Origin: an uncultured bacterium | GTDB taxonomy: Bacteria > Verrucomicrobiota > Lentisphaeria > Victivallales > UBA1829 | DNA length: 64,000 nt | Reading direction: 5' to 3' | Assembly: GCA_902778895.1 (NCBI GenBank) | Contig: CACYZF010000008.1 | Span: 62,001-126,000, forward strand | Shown: piece after piece, positions 35,859 through 43,375 of the stretch | Numbering within the stretch: position 1 is the stretch's first letter | Layout of the letters: the number at the start of each line of letters is the position of its first letter | The notes under the pieces: generated by a model | What the model saw: only the letters and a program-made list of their open reading frames with translations | What the model was told of the DNA's origin: nothing | Databases searched by the model: none | Position numbers and translations under genes: made by a program

Positions 35859-35943
35859 AGTGGTTTGGTTCCTGGTTTGGTTGTTGGTTTATTGGTTTCC
35901 AATCCGCCCAAAAGCCCATTCGCTTTTCGGGTTATAAACATAT

Positions 35944-35972
35944 AATATACCCCCGGACGGATTCTTTTTCAA
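35944..35972 (-). promoter_or_regulatory. Promoter of rpsA
   Basis: On the minus strand, TTGAAA (35967-35972) and TATATT (35944-35949) are 17 bases apart, about 85 bases before the rpsA start. Confidence 0.75.
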
Positions 35973-36079
35973 GCGGCTTTTCTTAAAAGTATAAAAAAAA
36001 GACATACATGCGCACATGCATACGCAAATCCGGACAGTCCGCCCGACATTGTTTTTTCCGCAAAACAGACGTTCCGTTC

Positions 36080-36108
36080 TTGACTTTTCCGCACGAACGT
36101 GGTACATT
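36080..36108 (+). promoter_or_regulatory. Promoter of the SNF symporter operon
   Basis: TTGACT (36080-36085), 17 bases, TACATT (36103-36108), about 50 bases before the small membrane protein at 36159. Confidence 0.7.
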
Positions 36109-36158
36109 TTTTTGCATTTTATTCACAAAAAGCCTTTTCAGGACACAGGAGCTCCTCC

Positions 36159-36368
36159 ATGAAAGACAAAAACTTGCTCGGTTTTATCGCGATAGACATC
36201 CTTCTTGCCCTCGGTGTGATCTGGGGGCTTGCGATGGGCTACAAACTGCTCGGCTACGGCCTGCTGGTCTATTTTGTGATCAACACGCTCGCGATCGTGC
36301 TCAGGCTGACCGGAAACAGGAAAGACGGCGGCGACGGTAAGGACGGTAGCGAAGACGACAAGGAATAA
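36159..36368 (+). CDS. Small membrane protein with charged tail
   Basis: A 69-residue protein, start ATG 36159 with AGGAGC 7 bases upstream. Two hydrophobic segments (GFIAIDILLALGVIWGLAMG and YGLLVYFVINTLAIVL) are followed by a hydrophilic tail rich in Lys, Gly and Asp (NRKDGGDGKDGSEDDKE). I do not recognise a family. It sits 54 bases before the symporter gene in the same direction and may be its small accessory subunit. Confidence 0.7.
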   Translation: MKDKNLLGFIAIDILLALGVIWGLAMGYKLLGYGLLVYFVINTLAIVLRLTGNRKDGGDGKDGSEDDKE

Positions 36369-36422
36369 ACGTTCCTTTTCAACGATCAAGAATCAACTTT
36401 TCTTTTCAGGAAGCCTTTCCTA

Positions 36423-37808
36423 ATGCCTGACATCAAACGCGAATCGCTCGGTTCCCGCCTCGGATTTATCCTTCTCACCGCCGGATGCGCCATCGGTCTC
36501 GGCAACATCTGGCGTTTCCCCTACGTCACCGGCAAATACGGCGGCGCGTGCTTCGTGGCGTTCTACATCTTTTTCCTCGTCGCGATGGGCCTGCCGCTGA
36601 TGGTCATGGAGCTGGCGATCGGACGCGCGAGCAAACGCACGCTCTACGGCGCGGCGAAGGTGCTGACGCACTCCCGTCCGGAATCCTGGCAGATACCGGC
36701 CGGGGTCTTCTGCGCCGGATGCGCCGTCCTGATGATCTTCTATACGACCGTGACGGGCTGGATGCTCTGCTATACGTTCGACTATCTCTTCAGCGGACTG
36801 CCCGCGCTGGACACCGAGGGCATCGGGAAGCATTTCGGCGCGGTCGTCGCCAGCCCGTGGAAAAACGTTTTCTTCATGTGCATCACGGTCGCCGCCGGGT
36901 CCGCCATCTGCGGCGCGGGACTGAAGAACGGTGTGGAACGCGTCACGAAGATCCTGATGGGCGGACTGTTCATCCTGCTCCTTGTCCTCTGCTGCCGGGC
37001 GCTCTTCCTGCCCGGCGCGAAGGAAGGACTGAAGTTCTACCTCCTGCCGAACATGGAGGCGGTCCACGAAACGGGGCTTTCCGAGGTCGTGGTCGCCGCG
37101 ATGGGACAGGCATTTTTCACGCTCAGCCTGGGTGTCGGCGCGATCACGATCTGCGGCAGTTACATCGGGCACGAACATTCGCTGATGAAGGAATCCCTTA
37201 TCATCATCTCGCTGGACACCGCGGTCGCCGTGCTCGCAGGCATCGTGACCTTCCCCGCGTGCAAGTCCTACGGCATCGACGTCACGTCCGGCCCCGGCCT
37301 CGTCTTCGTTTCTCTTCCCGATGTGTTCAATCACATGGCCTGGCCGCGTCTCTGGGGCGCGTTTTTCTTCCTCTTCATGAGCGCGGCGGCGTTCACCACG
37401 GTCGTCGCCGTCTTCGAGAATCTCATCGCGCTCATGATCGACGAACTGCATTATTCCCGCCGGAAAGCCGCGATTGTGAACATGGTCGTCATCTTCATTT
37501 TCTCACTGCCCTGCGCCCTCGGGTTCAATCTCCTGAGCGGCATCCATCCGCTTGGCGGCGAGTCCACGATCCTCGACCTGGAGGACTACATTGTGAGCGA
37601 CATCCTGCTCCCGCTCGGATCGTTCTTCATCGTCATCTTCTGCGGCGCATCCGCCGCCTGGGGGTGGAGAAACTTCTTCGCGGAGGCGAACACGGGCAAA
37701 GGGATGAAGCTCCCGCTCTGGTCGCGCTGGTATCTCTTCACGGTGATCCCGTTCCTGATCTTCGCGCTCATCGCGATCGGCACGGTCAAACGCTGGTGGC
37801 CGGATTGA
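36423..37808 (+). CDS. Sodium-dependent transporter, neurotransmitter:sodium symporter family
   Basis: A 461-residue inner-membrane carrier. The N-terminus has the family signature AIGLGNIWRFPYVTGKYGG in TM1, whose unwound middle binds Na and substrate, followed by GLPLMVMELAIGR in TM2. About 11-12 membrane segments can be traced. Bacterial members (LeuT, MhsT, TnaT) import amino acids with sodium. The substrate cannot be read from the sequence. The next gene is on the other strand and a terminator for that strand lies at 37858. Confidence 0.92.
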   Translation: MPDIKRESLGSRLGFILLTAGCAIGLGNIWRFPYVTGKYGGACFVAFYIFFLVAMGLPLMVMELAIGRASKRTLYGAAKVLTHSRPESWQIPAGVFCAGCAVLMIFYTTVTGWMLCYTFDYLFSGLPALDTEGIGKHFGAVVASPWKNVFFMCITVAAGSAICGAGLKNGVERVTKILMGGLFILLLVLCCRALFLPGAKEGLKFYLLPNMEAVHETGLSEVVVAAMGQAFFTLSLGVGAITICGSYIGHEHSLMKESLIIISLDTAVAVLAGIVTFPACKSYGIDVTSGPGLVFVSLPDVFNHMAWPRLWGAFFFLFMSAAAFTTVVAVFENLIALMIDELHYSRRKAAIVNMVVIFIFSLPCALGFNLLSGIHPLGGESTILDLEDYIVSDILLPLGSFFIVIFCGASAAWGWRNFFAEANTGKGMKLPLWSRWYLFTVIPFLIFALIAIGTVKRWWPD

Positions 37809-37857
37809 TCTCGGCGCGAGCTCGGGATCAATACACAGCCCCCTACCCCGAAGCTAC

Positions 37858-37902
37858 AAAAAAGACCTCGCCACGAAGCCTTCCGCGACTTCCGGCGAGG
37901 TC
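37858..37902 (-). terminator. Terminator of the two-gene membrane operon
   Basis: GACCTCGCC (37864-37872) and GGCGAGGTC (37894-37902) form a nine-pair stem; on the minus strand six T follow. It may also stop the symporter transcript. Confidence 0.85.
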
Positions 37903-37922
37903 AAATGTTTTAAGAGAAAAGG

Positions 37923-38240
37923 TCAGGGTTTCTTCTTCAGCAGGGCCGAACGCACGACGCCGTTCGGATCGCTCACGAGAAACACGGCGGTCCAGATCAC
38001 GAGCGCGATCGTGATCACGGCCAGCCCGAGCAGGGAATCGTTCAGCACGTCGGCGAACTCGGGCTCGAAGACCTTCGCGCCTTCCTCCGCGTACTCGAAC
38101 ACCAGGTCGACGAGCCACATGATGGCCGCGCCCCAGAAAAGCCAGCAGAGCACGCTGATCTTCATGTCGCGCATCGTTTTGGAGGCGTACCAGACCGCGG
38201 TGCTGACCACGGCCGCGAGGGCAGTCAGGATCAGACACAT
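37923..38240 (-). CDS. Small membrane protein, three segments
   Basis: A 105-residue protein, start ATG 38240 with GGAGG 7 bases upstream and 2 bases after the stop of its partner. Three hydrophobic segments are visible: residues 1-20 (MCLILTALAAVVSTAVWYAS), 30-48 and 68-90, with an acidic loop EYAEEGAKVFEPEFADVLND between. I do not recognise the family. It forms a transcript with the 120-residue membrane protein upstream, so the two probably make one membrane complex. Confidence 0.75.
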   Translation of the reverse strand: MCLILTALAAVVSTAVWYASKTMRDMKISVLCWLFWGAAIMWLVDLVFEYAEEGAKVFEPEFADVLNDSLLGLAVITIALVIWTAVFLVSDPNGVVRSALLKKKP

Positions 38241-38242
38241 AG

Positions 38243-38605
38243 TCAGGCCTCCGCTTCCGCAGTTTTGCCGCGCTTCACGATGAGCGAGGAGACGATCAGC
38301 ATCCCGATCCAGACGGCGACGATCAGGGCGGTCATGGCGCCGCCGACGGTCGCGATCTCGCGCAGGACTTCAGCCGTGTTGCCGTCGCGGACTCCGGTCA
38401 GGAACGGGAACCGGAAGATGATCTCGCCGTGCCAGACGTGTTCGAACGCCAGCAGGATGCATCCGCCGAAGAAGAGTTTTTCGAGCCAGCCGAGTTTCGT
38501 GGCCCAGCTGATGGTTCCGGGCTGTTCGACGGTTTTTGCTGCCATGCCGCGGCGGACGATGCCGGTCGCGATCGCGGCGGCGAGGGGAGCACTGAAACAA
38601 GCCAT
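38243..38605 (-). CDS. Small membrane protein, partner of 37923-38240
   Basis: A 120-residue protein, start ATG 38605 chosen because AGGAGG lies 6 bases before it; the longer frame to 38758 would read through a structured leader. Two or three hydrophobic segments are visible: LEKLFFGGCILLAFEHVW and MTALIVAVWIGMLIVSSLIV. A loop with FRFPFLTGVRDGN lies between. Family unknown. The histidine in LLAFEHVWHGEI could be functional. Transcribed from 38763-38791 behind a 150-base leader. Confidence 0.75.
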   Translation of the reverse strand: MACFSAPLAAAIATGIVRRGMAAKTVEQPGTISWATKLGWLEKLFFGGCILLAFEHVWHGEIIFRFPFLTGVRDGNTAEVLREIATVGGAMTALIVAVWIGMLIVSSLIVKRGKTAEAEA

Positions 38606-38755
38606 TTTGGCCTCCTGAAATAAAAAGGGAGCGTTTCCGTTTCGCGGAAACCAGGCACCTCTTCTTGAGGCGCTGAGGATCATGAAATTACGAAACCCGG
38701 ACCGGAACGCTCCGGCGTCCCTCACGGCGGCTTCTGCCGCCCCCGGTTCAAAACA
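38606..38755 (-). ncRNA. Structured 5' leader with four hairpins
   Basis: Between the promoter and the start at 38605 the minus-strand RNA can form four stems in a row: GGCGGC-AGAA-GCCGCC, CCGGA-GCGT-TCCGG, GCGCCTC-AAGA-AGAGGTGC and GTTTCCG-CGAAA-CGGAAAC. The last is just before the ribosome site. That is much structure for a 150-base leader and suggests a riboswitch or protein-binding leader. I could not match it to a known class. Confidence 0.45.
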
Positions 38756-38762
38756 CAACTAT

Positions 38763-38791
38763 ACTATATCATGTTTCGCGGAAAAAATCAA
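38763..38791 (-). promoter_or_regulatory. Promoter of the two-gene membrane operon
   Basis: On the minus strand, TTGATT (38786-38791), 17 bases, TATAGT (38763-38768). The -35 box overlaps the last codons of the DUF3842 gene, so this promoter works separately from it. Confidence 0.7.
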
Positions 38792-39195
38792 GCGAGGATT
38801 TTCCGCAATTCCTCGATCGCCTGCTGGATCAGATTGCCCAGCGTGTAGTCGGACACGCCGACGATCACATTGTCGCAGTGCTTGAACGGCAGCAGGATCC
38901 GTTTCGCGTCGGACTGCGCCACGGCATTCGCCATCGCGGGCGTGATCTCGCCGCCCAGCGAATCCGCCACCACGATCCCGAGCGGACCAACAATAATATC
39001 GGCTTTCCGGGCGGCCACGAGCACGGCGTTCTCGCCGGTCGCCGCGGTGTCCGCGCCGCCTTTCAGCATGGCCGACGTGGCGATGGTGTTTGTGCCGACC
39101 GCCATGAGCTCGACGTCGGGAAACGCCTGCTTGATCTGGACCGCGAGCTGACGACCCACGCCGCCGCCCTGCCCGTCCACAATAAGTATTCTCAT
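38788..39195 (-). CDS. DUF3842 family protein
   Basis: A 135-residue protein starting MRILIVDGQGGGVGRQLAVQ, the sign of DUF3842. ATG 39195 is chosen because AGGAG lies 6 bases upstream and the nucleotide-binding-like start GQGGGVGRQ follows at once. The rest has VGTNTIATSAMLKGGADTAA and GPLGIVVADSLGGEIT, as in a Rossmann-like fold. The role of the family is not known; it is frequent in anaerobes. Promoter at 39260-39288. Confidence 0.85.
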   Translation of the reverse strand: MRILIVDGQGGGVGRQLAVQIKQAFPDVELMAVGTNTIATSAMLKGGADTAATGENAVLVAARKADIIVGPLGIVVADSLGGEITPAMANAVAQSDAKRILLPFKHCDNVIVGVSDYTLGNLIQQAIEELRKILA

Positions 39196-39259
39196 AGTTT
39201 CTCCTGAATATTGCCTGTCTTGAAAACAGCGGATTCCCGCGTTTTCCGGAGTACCTAAT

Positions 39260-39288
39260 ACAATAACGGCACTCCTCGCGTTTTTCAA
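39260..39288 (-). promoter_or_regulatory. Promoter of the DUF3842 gene
   Basis: On the minus strand, TTGAAA (39283-39288), 17 bases, TATTGT (39260-39265), 65 bases before the start. Confidence 0.65.
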
Positions 39289-39423
39289 GCGGGGATTCGG
39301 ACGCTTCCTTCATTTTCACGTTTTTTTCGCATTTCGCGCTAAGAAAACGGTACCCTCGAGCATCCAATTATTGAACACAAAATTTCAGAAACACTTTTTC
39401 TTCTCTTCAAAAGGAACCGGACC

Positions 39424-39549
39424 ATGAGCAAAACCTCTCTCTTTTCCGTCATCTTCACCGCCGTCATGCTCTGCAGCATCCTCTCCATGCTCGCGAAGCT
39501 CTGCGCCGCCGTCGAATCCGCCGCGGCGGCTTTCCCGTCCGTCCTCTGA
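39424..39549 (+). CDS. 41-residue membrane peptide
   Basis: ATG 39424 follows AAGGAA at 8 bases. The peptide is MSKTSLFSVIFTAVMLCSIL, then SMLAKLCAAVESAAAAFPSV, with one hydrophobic segment (residues 6-24) and two cysteines. It is too short to assign. Codon use fits the surrounding core genes. It may be a real small membrane protein or a remnant. Confidence 0.45.
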   Translation: MSKTSLFSVIFTAVMLCSILSMLAKLCAAVESAAAAFPSVL

Positions 39550-39566
39550 GAAAAAGGAGGCTTTTC

Positions 39567-39602
39567 ATGCTCTTTTTCGACTTTTTTTCATGTTTTTTTT
39601 GA
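39567..39602 (+). CDS. 11-residue phenylalanine-rich micro-ORF
   Basis: A perfect AGGAGG lies 6 bases before ATG 39567, and the frame reads MLFFDFFSCFF and stops at TGA 39600-39602. Six of 11 residues are Phe. Such peptides are known as attenuation leaders of phenylalanine-biosynthesis genes (pheL), yet the next gene is not biosynthetic. The T-rich sequence alone could create this by chance, so confidence is low. Confidence 0.3.
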   Translation: MLFFDFFSCFF

Positions 39603-39626
39603 TTTTTTTCAAAAACGCGCTAAGAT
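39599..39626 (+). promoter_or_regulatory. Promoter of the thioredoxin-like gene
   Basis: TTGATT (39599-39604), 16 bases, TAAGAT (39621-39626), 79 bases before the start at 39705. The -35 box overlaps the stop of the Phe-rich micro-ORF. Confidence 0.5.
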
Positions 39627-39704
39627 AATACTGCACTCCGCCGTCTAATTATCAGATTTGTTCCAGTCATCAACCATATTTTCATTCTTTGGAAGGACTC
39701 CGAA

Positions 39705-41096
39705 ATGAATAAGACCACGATTTTCGCAGCGGCCTCCGCGGCCGCACTCTTCACCACCGTCCCCGCCTTCGCGCAGGCCAATCAGCAGGGCGGCGGCTTC
39801 GTCACGCTCGACCTCAACTGGACCGAGACGGGCGCCGATAAAGAGGAATCCGACGGCGACTCCATGAAGCAGATGCTTGAACGCGATCAGGCACGCGCAC
39901 AATGGATCCAGGAACGCACCAAGGCGAAAGCCTCGGCGATCAAGCCCGAACTCGGCAAGGACGACGCGCCGAAAGCGGACGAAGCCCATGCCGACGCGCC
40001 GAAAACCGCCACGATCACCGTACCCCTCACCAGATCCGGCAACACGCTCACAGGCGATCAGATGCGCCAGATCCTCGAACGCGACCAGGCGCGCGTCCGC
40101 TGGATTCAGGAACGGGCGAAAGCCGAACAGGTCAAGCTCGACGAGCCGAAGAACGAAACGAAAGCCGCGACGCCCGTCGCGCCCCCGGATTCCTCGCGTC
40201 CGCGCACCATTTCTTCGGACCAGATGCGCCAGATCGTCGAGCGCGACCGTGCCCGCGCCAAGGCAATGGGCGAACGCATCCGTGCCGCCCAGGTCGAAGC
40301 CGAGGCTGAGAAATACATCAAGGAACACCCCGGCGAATTCACGCCCGGCAAGACGCCCGCGGGATGGACGGACAATTTCACTGCCGCAGTCGGCAAGGCC
40401 AAGGCGGACAAGAAACCGATCCTCGCGCTCTTCACCGGTTCCGACTGGTGCCCGCCCTGCCAGCAGCTCGAAAAGAACATCCTGCTTCAGCCCGCGTTCA
40501 AGGACTTCGCGAAGAAGCATCTCGTGACGCTTTTCCTGGATTTCCCGCGTGAGGCGAAGATTGACGACGGTGTGAAACAGCAGAACGACTCCCTCGCGAA
40601 AAAGTTCTCCGTCGAAGCCTTCCCGACCATCCTCATCCTCTCCGCCGACGGCGAGAAGGAACTCTGGAAGGAAGTCGGCTACAACGCGCTCTTTCTCGAA
40701 AAACTTCAGGACGCCGTGAAGGGGCTCGACAAGGATTTCCCCGAGAACGCCAAGGCCGTGAAGGACGAAATGGAAGCCGAAGCCAAGGCGAAAGCCGAGG
40801 AAAAGGCCGCGAAGGAAAAGGCCGAACTCGAGGAGTTCGAAAGACAGCAGAAACAGCTGAAGGAACTTGAAGAATCCTGGGAGAAGTATTCCTCCCCCGA
40901 CATCATCGATCCCGCCACGGCAAACCGGAACCCGTGGGGCGCCGGACGCATCAACCGCCGCGGAAACGGCAATCCCCTCGACAATCTTTCCCCTGAGGAA
41001 CGCGAGGCGCTCTTCCGCGGACTCGACGCGAACGGCCCGATCCAGGGCCCGGATGTCCTTCCGCACGGCATCCGTCCCGCTGTCAAGCGCGACTGA
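39705..41096 (+). CDS. Exported thioredoxin-fold protein with ERDQAR repeats
   Basis: A 463-residue protein with a signal peptide (MNKTTIFAAASAAALFTTVPAFA). Residues 50-200 hold three copies of a helical unit of the form DQMRQILERDQARVRWIQER, separated by Pro/Ala linkers. A thioredoxin_7-like domain follows, with active site DWCPPCQQLE near residue 247 and FPTILILSADGEKELW as the cis-Pro region. Residues 345-390 are a charged Lys/Glu/Ala coiled coil, and a Gly/Asn-rich tail ends the protein. It would act on disulfides in the periplasm. The repeats are not part of the normal domain and may bind a partner. Confidence 0.85.
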   Translation: MNKTTIFAAASAAALFTTVPAFAQANQQGGGFVTLDLNWTETGADKEESDGDSMKQMLERDQARAQWIQERTKAKASAIKPELGKDDAPKADEAHADAPKTATITVPLTRSGNTLTGDQMRQILERDQARVRWIQERAKAEQVKLDEPKNETKAATPVAPPDSSRPRTISSDQMRQIVERDRARAKAMGERIRAAQVEAEAEKYIKEHPGEFTPGKTPAGWTDNFTAAVGKAKADKKPILALFTGSDWCPPCQQLEKNILLQPAFKDFAKKHLVTLFLDFPREAKIDDGVKQQNDSLAKKFSVEAFPTILILSADGEKELWKEVGYNALFLEKLQDAVKGLDKDFPENAKAVKDEMEAEAKAKAEEKAAKEKAELEEFERQQKQLKELEESWEKYSSPDIIDPATANRNPWGAGRINRRGNGNPLDNLSPEEREALFRGLDANGPIQGPDVLPHGIRPAVKRD

Positions 41097-41125
41097 TCCT
41101 TTTTCCATTTGATATCCTTAGTGAA

Positions 41126-41159
41126 GAACCGGACAGTTTCCCCTGCCCGGTTCTTTTTT
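41126..41159 (+). terminator. Terminator of the thioredoxin-like gene
   Basis: GAACCGG (41126-41132) and CCGGTTC (41147-41153) pair, extended by AA/TT outside, followed by six T. Confidence 0.9.
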
Positions 41160-41177
41160 GCATAGAGGTGACCATAG

Positions 41178-41209
41178 AAAAGCCCCCGCCGCATTTCCGC
41201 GGCGGAGGC
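41178..41209 (-). terminator. Terminator of the cysteine-rich exported protein gene
   Basis: On the minus strand GCCTCCGCCGC pairs with GCGGCGGGGGC (one G-T pair), followed by TTTT. Confidence 0.8.
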
Positions 41210-41240
41210 ATGTTTTGTTACGTTTTTCTGTTCGCAACGG

Positions 41241-41714
41241 TCAGTTGGACTCCACCTCGATCACGCTCATCGTGGCTGTATCCATTTGAGGTTGAGGCAT
41301 TGTCGCGGGGCGTCCCGCGGCGTGCTTCACGGCTTCGGCCTTGTTGGTCATGATGTGCTGCTGCGCCGTCGTGCCGGACGCCTGACTGCCGGACGTCGTG
41401 CCGGCCGGCGCGTTGTAAGCCGGGGTTTTGTTTCCAAGGCAGCATTTCAGCGCGTGCGCGGTGCCGCAGTTCGCCTGACAGACCGGACACGTGTGGCAGA
41501 CGGGGCACGGCATCAGCAGGATGTACCCCTCGGTACACTCCACCGTCTCAAGCGCCGGAGCCTGCATGACCTGCTGGGCGTCCGTCATGGGCTTTTGCGT
41601 CATCGGCCCGGCCGTACCGCTCTGAGGCATACTCGTGCCGTCGGCACCGATCAGATACACGGCGGCAAGTCCTGTTGCGATGACCGCAGCGACAGCAAAC
41701 AATGTTCGATTCAT
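41241..41714 (-). CDS. Exported protein with a dense cysteine cluster
   Basis: A 157-residue protein with a signal-anchor or signal peptide (MNRTLFAVAAVIATGLAAVY). Residues 60-92 contain eight cysteines in about 30 residues: ECTEGYILLMPCPVCHTCPV, then CQANCGTAHALKCC. This could bind Fe-S, zinc or copper or form disulfides. The flanks are low-complexity Thr/Ser/Gln/Met. I do not recognise the family. Single-gene transcript with promoter at 41786-41813 and terminator at 41178-41209. Confidence 0.75.
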   Translation of the reverse strand: MNRTLFAVAAVIATGLAAVYLIGADGTSMPQSGTAGPMTQKPMTDAQQVMQAPALETVECTEGYILLMPCPVCHTCPVCQANCGTAHALKCCLGNKTPAYNAPAGTTSGSQASGTTAQQHIMTNKAEAVKHAAGRPATMPQPQMDTATMSVIEVESN

Positions 41715-41785
41715 ATTATCCCCCTTTGTTGAAATGGTCCGGCACGCCGCCTCCCCTCATGGAACGCCCGCCGCCGAATGCATAC

Positions 41786-41813
41786 AATGTAGCACGGAAC
41801 CGGTAAAAATCAA
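41786..41813 (-). promoter_or_regulatory. Promoter of the cysteine-rich protein gene
   Basis: On the minus strand, TTGATT (41808-41813), 16 bases, TACATT (41786-41791), 72 bases before the start. Confidence 0.6.
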
Positions 41814-41915
41814 GTCCGGGAACAGGTCGTTTTCACGCAGAGACGCCCCGGTTGGACGCGATCGCTGAAACAATCTTCCGCATAGAAAAACGGGAGGACG
41901 AATGGCCCGGACCGT

Positions 41916-42962
41916 TCAGTCTTCGATATCCGGGTAACAGTACGGCACGCCGCGGAAATTCCGGAACGTGTACACGCGTCCCTCGGCCTTTTCCAGATAG
42001 TCGGGGATCAGAGGGACTTTGCCCCCGCCACGCGGCAGGTCGATGGCGAAGTGGGGCACGGCCATGCCGGAGGTCCAGCCGCGCAGTTTCTTCATGATGT
42101 CCAGCCCCACGGACAACGGTGTGCGGAAATGCTCCGTGCCGTAGATCAGGTCGGACTGGAAGAGATAATACGGTTTCACGCGCACGGCGAGCAGTTTCCG
42201 CATCAGGAGACGGATCACCTCCGGATCGTCGTTCACGCCGCGCAGCAGCACTGTCTGGCTGCCGAGCGGAATCCCGGCGTCGGCAAGTCTGTTCAATGCG
42301 GCGGCGGACTGAGGCGTGATTTCGTCCGGGTGGTTGAAATGCACGTTGATGTACAGCGGATGGTATTGCCGGAGCATGGAGACGAGACGCCGGTTGATGC
42401 GTTCGGGCAGGACGCACGGCGTACGCGTGCCGATACGGATGAAGTCGACGTGTTCGATCGCGCGGAGTCTGCTGAGAATGGATTCCAGACGGTCCGTGTC
42501 GAGCAGGAATGGATCACCTCCCGACACCAGAACGTCGTGAATATCGGGATTCGAGGCGATGTATTCGATGCCGCGGCTTACGTTGGCCTCGTCCACGCAC
42601 ATCGGCGTGCGGAATTTGCGTTTGCGCGTACAGAAACGGCAGTAACAGGCGCAGCAGTTCGACACCAGAAGCAGGCAGTGGTCAGGATAACGGTGCACCA
42701 CGCACGGCGCCGGGGTCAGACCTTCCTCTCCGAGCGGATCGTCCATCAGGTCGCCGCTCTCCTGAAGTTCCAGTTCGTCGGGCACGCACTGGCGATAGAT
42801 CGGATCGCCTTTCGACCGGATCAGCGAGAGATAATACCGCGTGATCCGGAACGGAAACACGGCGGACACGCGGCGGACGACCTCTTCGGAGAGGTTAAAC
42901 CGTTTCGCCAGCTCGGACGCGTCCGTCAGGGCGTTTTCCAGACTTTTCTGCCATTGTTCCAT
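41916..42962 (-). CDS. KamA-family radical SAM lysine 2,3-aminomutase, EpmB-sized
   Basis: A 348-residue enzyme. The radical SAM cluster motif is CACYCRFCTRKRKF near residues 103-116. Family marks are DVLVSGGDPFLLD, RIGTRTPCVLPERI and HPDEIT; PLP-binding Lys is expected in the C-terminal part (GGGKVPL). Classical lysine 2,3-aminomutases are about 415 residues; this one lacks the extra C-terminal domain and is the size of EpmB (YjeK), which makes beta-lysine for elongation factor P. No epmA or efp gene is in the window, so the choice between them stays open. ATG 42962 has AGGA about 8 bases upstream and starts MEQWQKSLENAL as in the family. Confidence 0.9.
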   Translation of the reverse strand: MEQWQKSLENALTDASELAKRFNLSEEVVRRVSAVFPFRITRYYLSLIRSKGDPIYRQCVPDELELQESGDLMDDPLGEEGLTPAPCVVHRYPDHCLLLVSNCCACYCRFCTRKRKFRTPMCVDEANVSRGIEYIASNPDIHDVLVSGGDPFLLDTDRLESILSRLRAIEHVDFIRIGTRTPCVLPERINRRLVSMLRQYHPLYINVHFNHPDEITPQSAAALNRLADAGIPLGSQTVLLRGVNDDPEVIRLLMRKLLAVRVKPYYLFQSDLIYGTEHFRTPLSVGLDIMKKLRGWTSGMAVPHFAIDLPRGGGKVPLIPDYLEKAEGRVYTFRNFRGVPYCYPDIED

Positions 42963-43375
42963 GCGCTTATCCTGATCCCGGTTGTTTCGTGCGGCGGGAC
43001 GGGGCCGTGTTATGATGCATTCGAACCAGACGATTCCGTTGCGCCCGGATGGCGCGCAAGGGAAAGCGTTTCTGTTTTTTGACCTTATAATGTAGCATTT
43101 TTTGTTCAAAAATCAATCGAGCCGCGTGTTTTTCCCCGTTTTCCCGTGAAATGCGACACCCGAACAACCTATTCTTTCCCCCTCCCCGTACCGGACAAAA
43201 AAGACACGGTTTTCCCTGATTATTTTTCCGTTTTTTTATTTCGCGGGGTTGAAAAACGGCGGATATGATGCTAAAGTAGAGAAAACATTAACCATAACAA
43301 CCTGAAAAGCGGCTTTAGCGAGCCGCTGGGATGCGGTGGGAACACCCTGTTTCCCTTCGTGATTTGGATTCCTCT
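42963..43375. other. Divergent non-coding region
   Basis: The 413 bases between the KamA-like gene and the heptosyltransferase gene hold both promoters. The minus-strand one is probably TTGAAC near 43,110 with TAAGGT about 16 bases later; the plus-strand one is listed separately. A hairpin AGCGGC-TTTAGCGA-GCCGCT lies at 43306-43325 in the leader of the heptosyltransferase gene. No gene is seen. Confidence 0.5.
43249..43277 (+). promoter_or_regulatory. Promoter of the heptosyltransferase gene
   Basis: TTGAAA (43249-43254), 17 bases, TAAAGT (43272-43277), about 100 bases before the ATG at 43376. Confidence 0.65.

Noticed and set aside
34638..35945. 435-codon plus-strand frame across rpsA
   Set aside because: It is a shadow of S1, with an acidic repetitive product and no ribosome site.
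39645..41108. Long minus-strand frame opposite the thioredoxin-like gene
   Set aside because: The product is a Leu/Phe/Arg/Gly-rich mirror with no motif, whereas the plus strand has a signal peptide and WCPPC site.
42051..43082. 343-codon plus-strand frame opposite the KamA-type gene
   Set aside because: Mirror of a clear radical SAM enzyme; the product has no domain.
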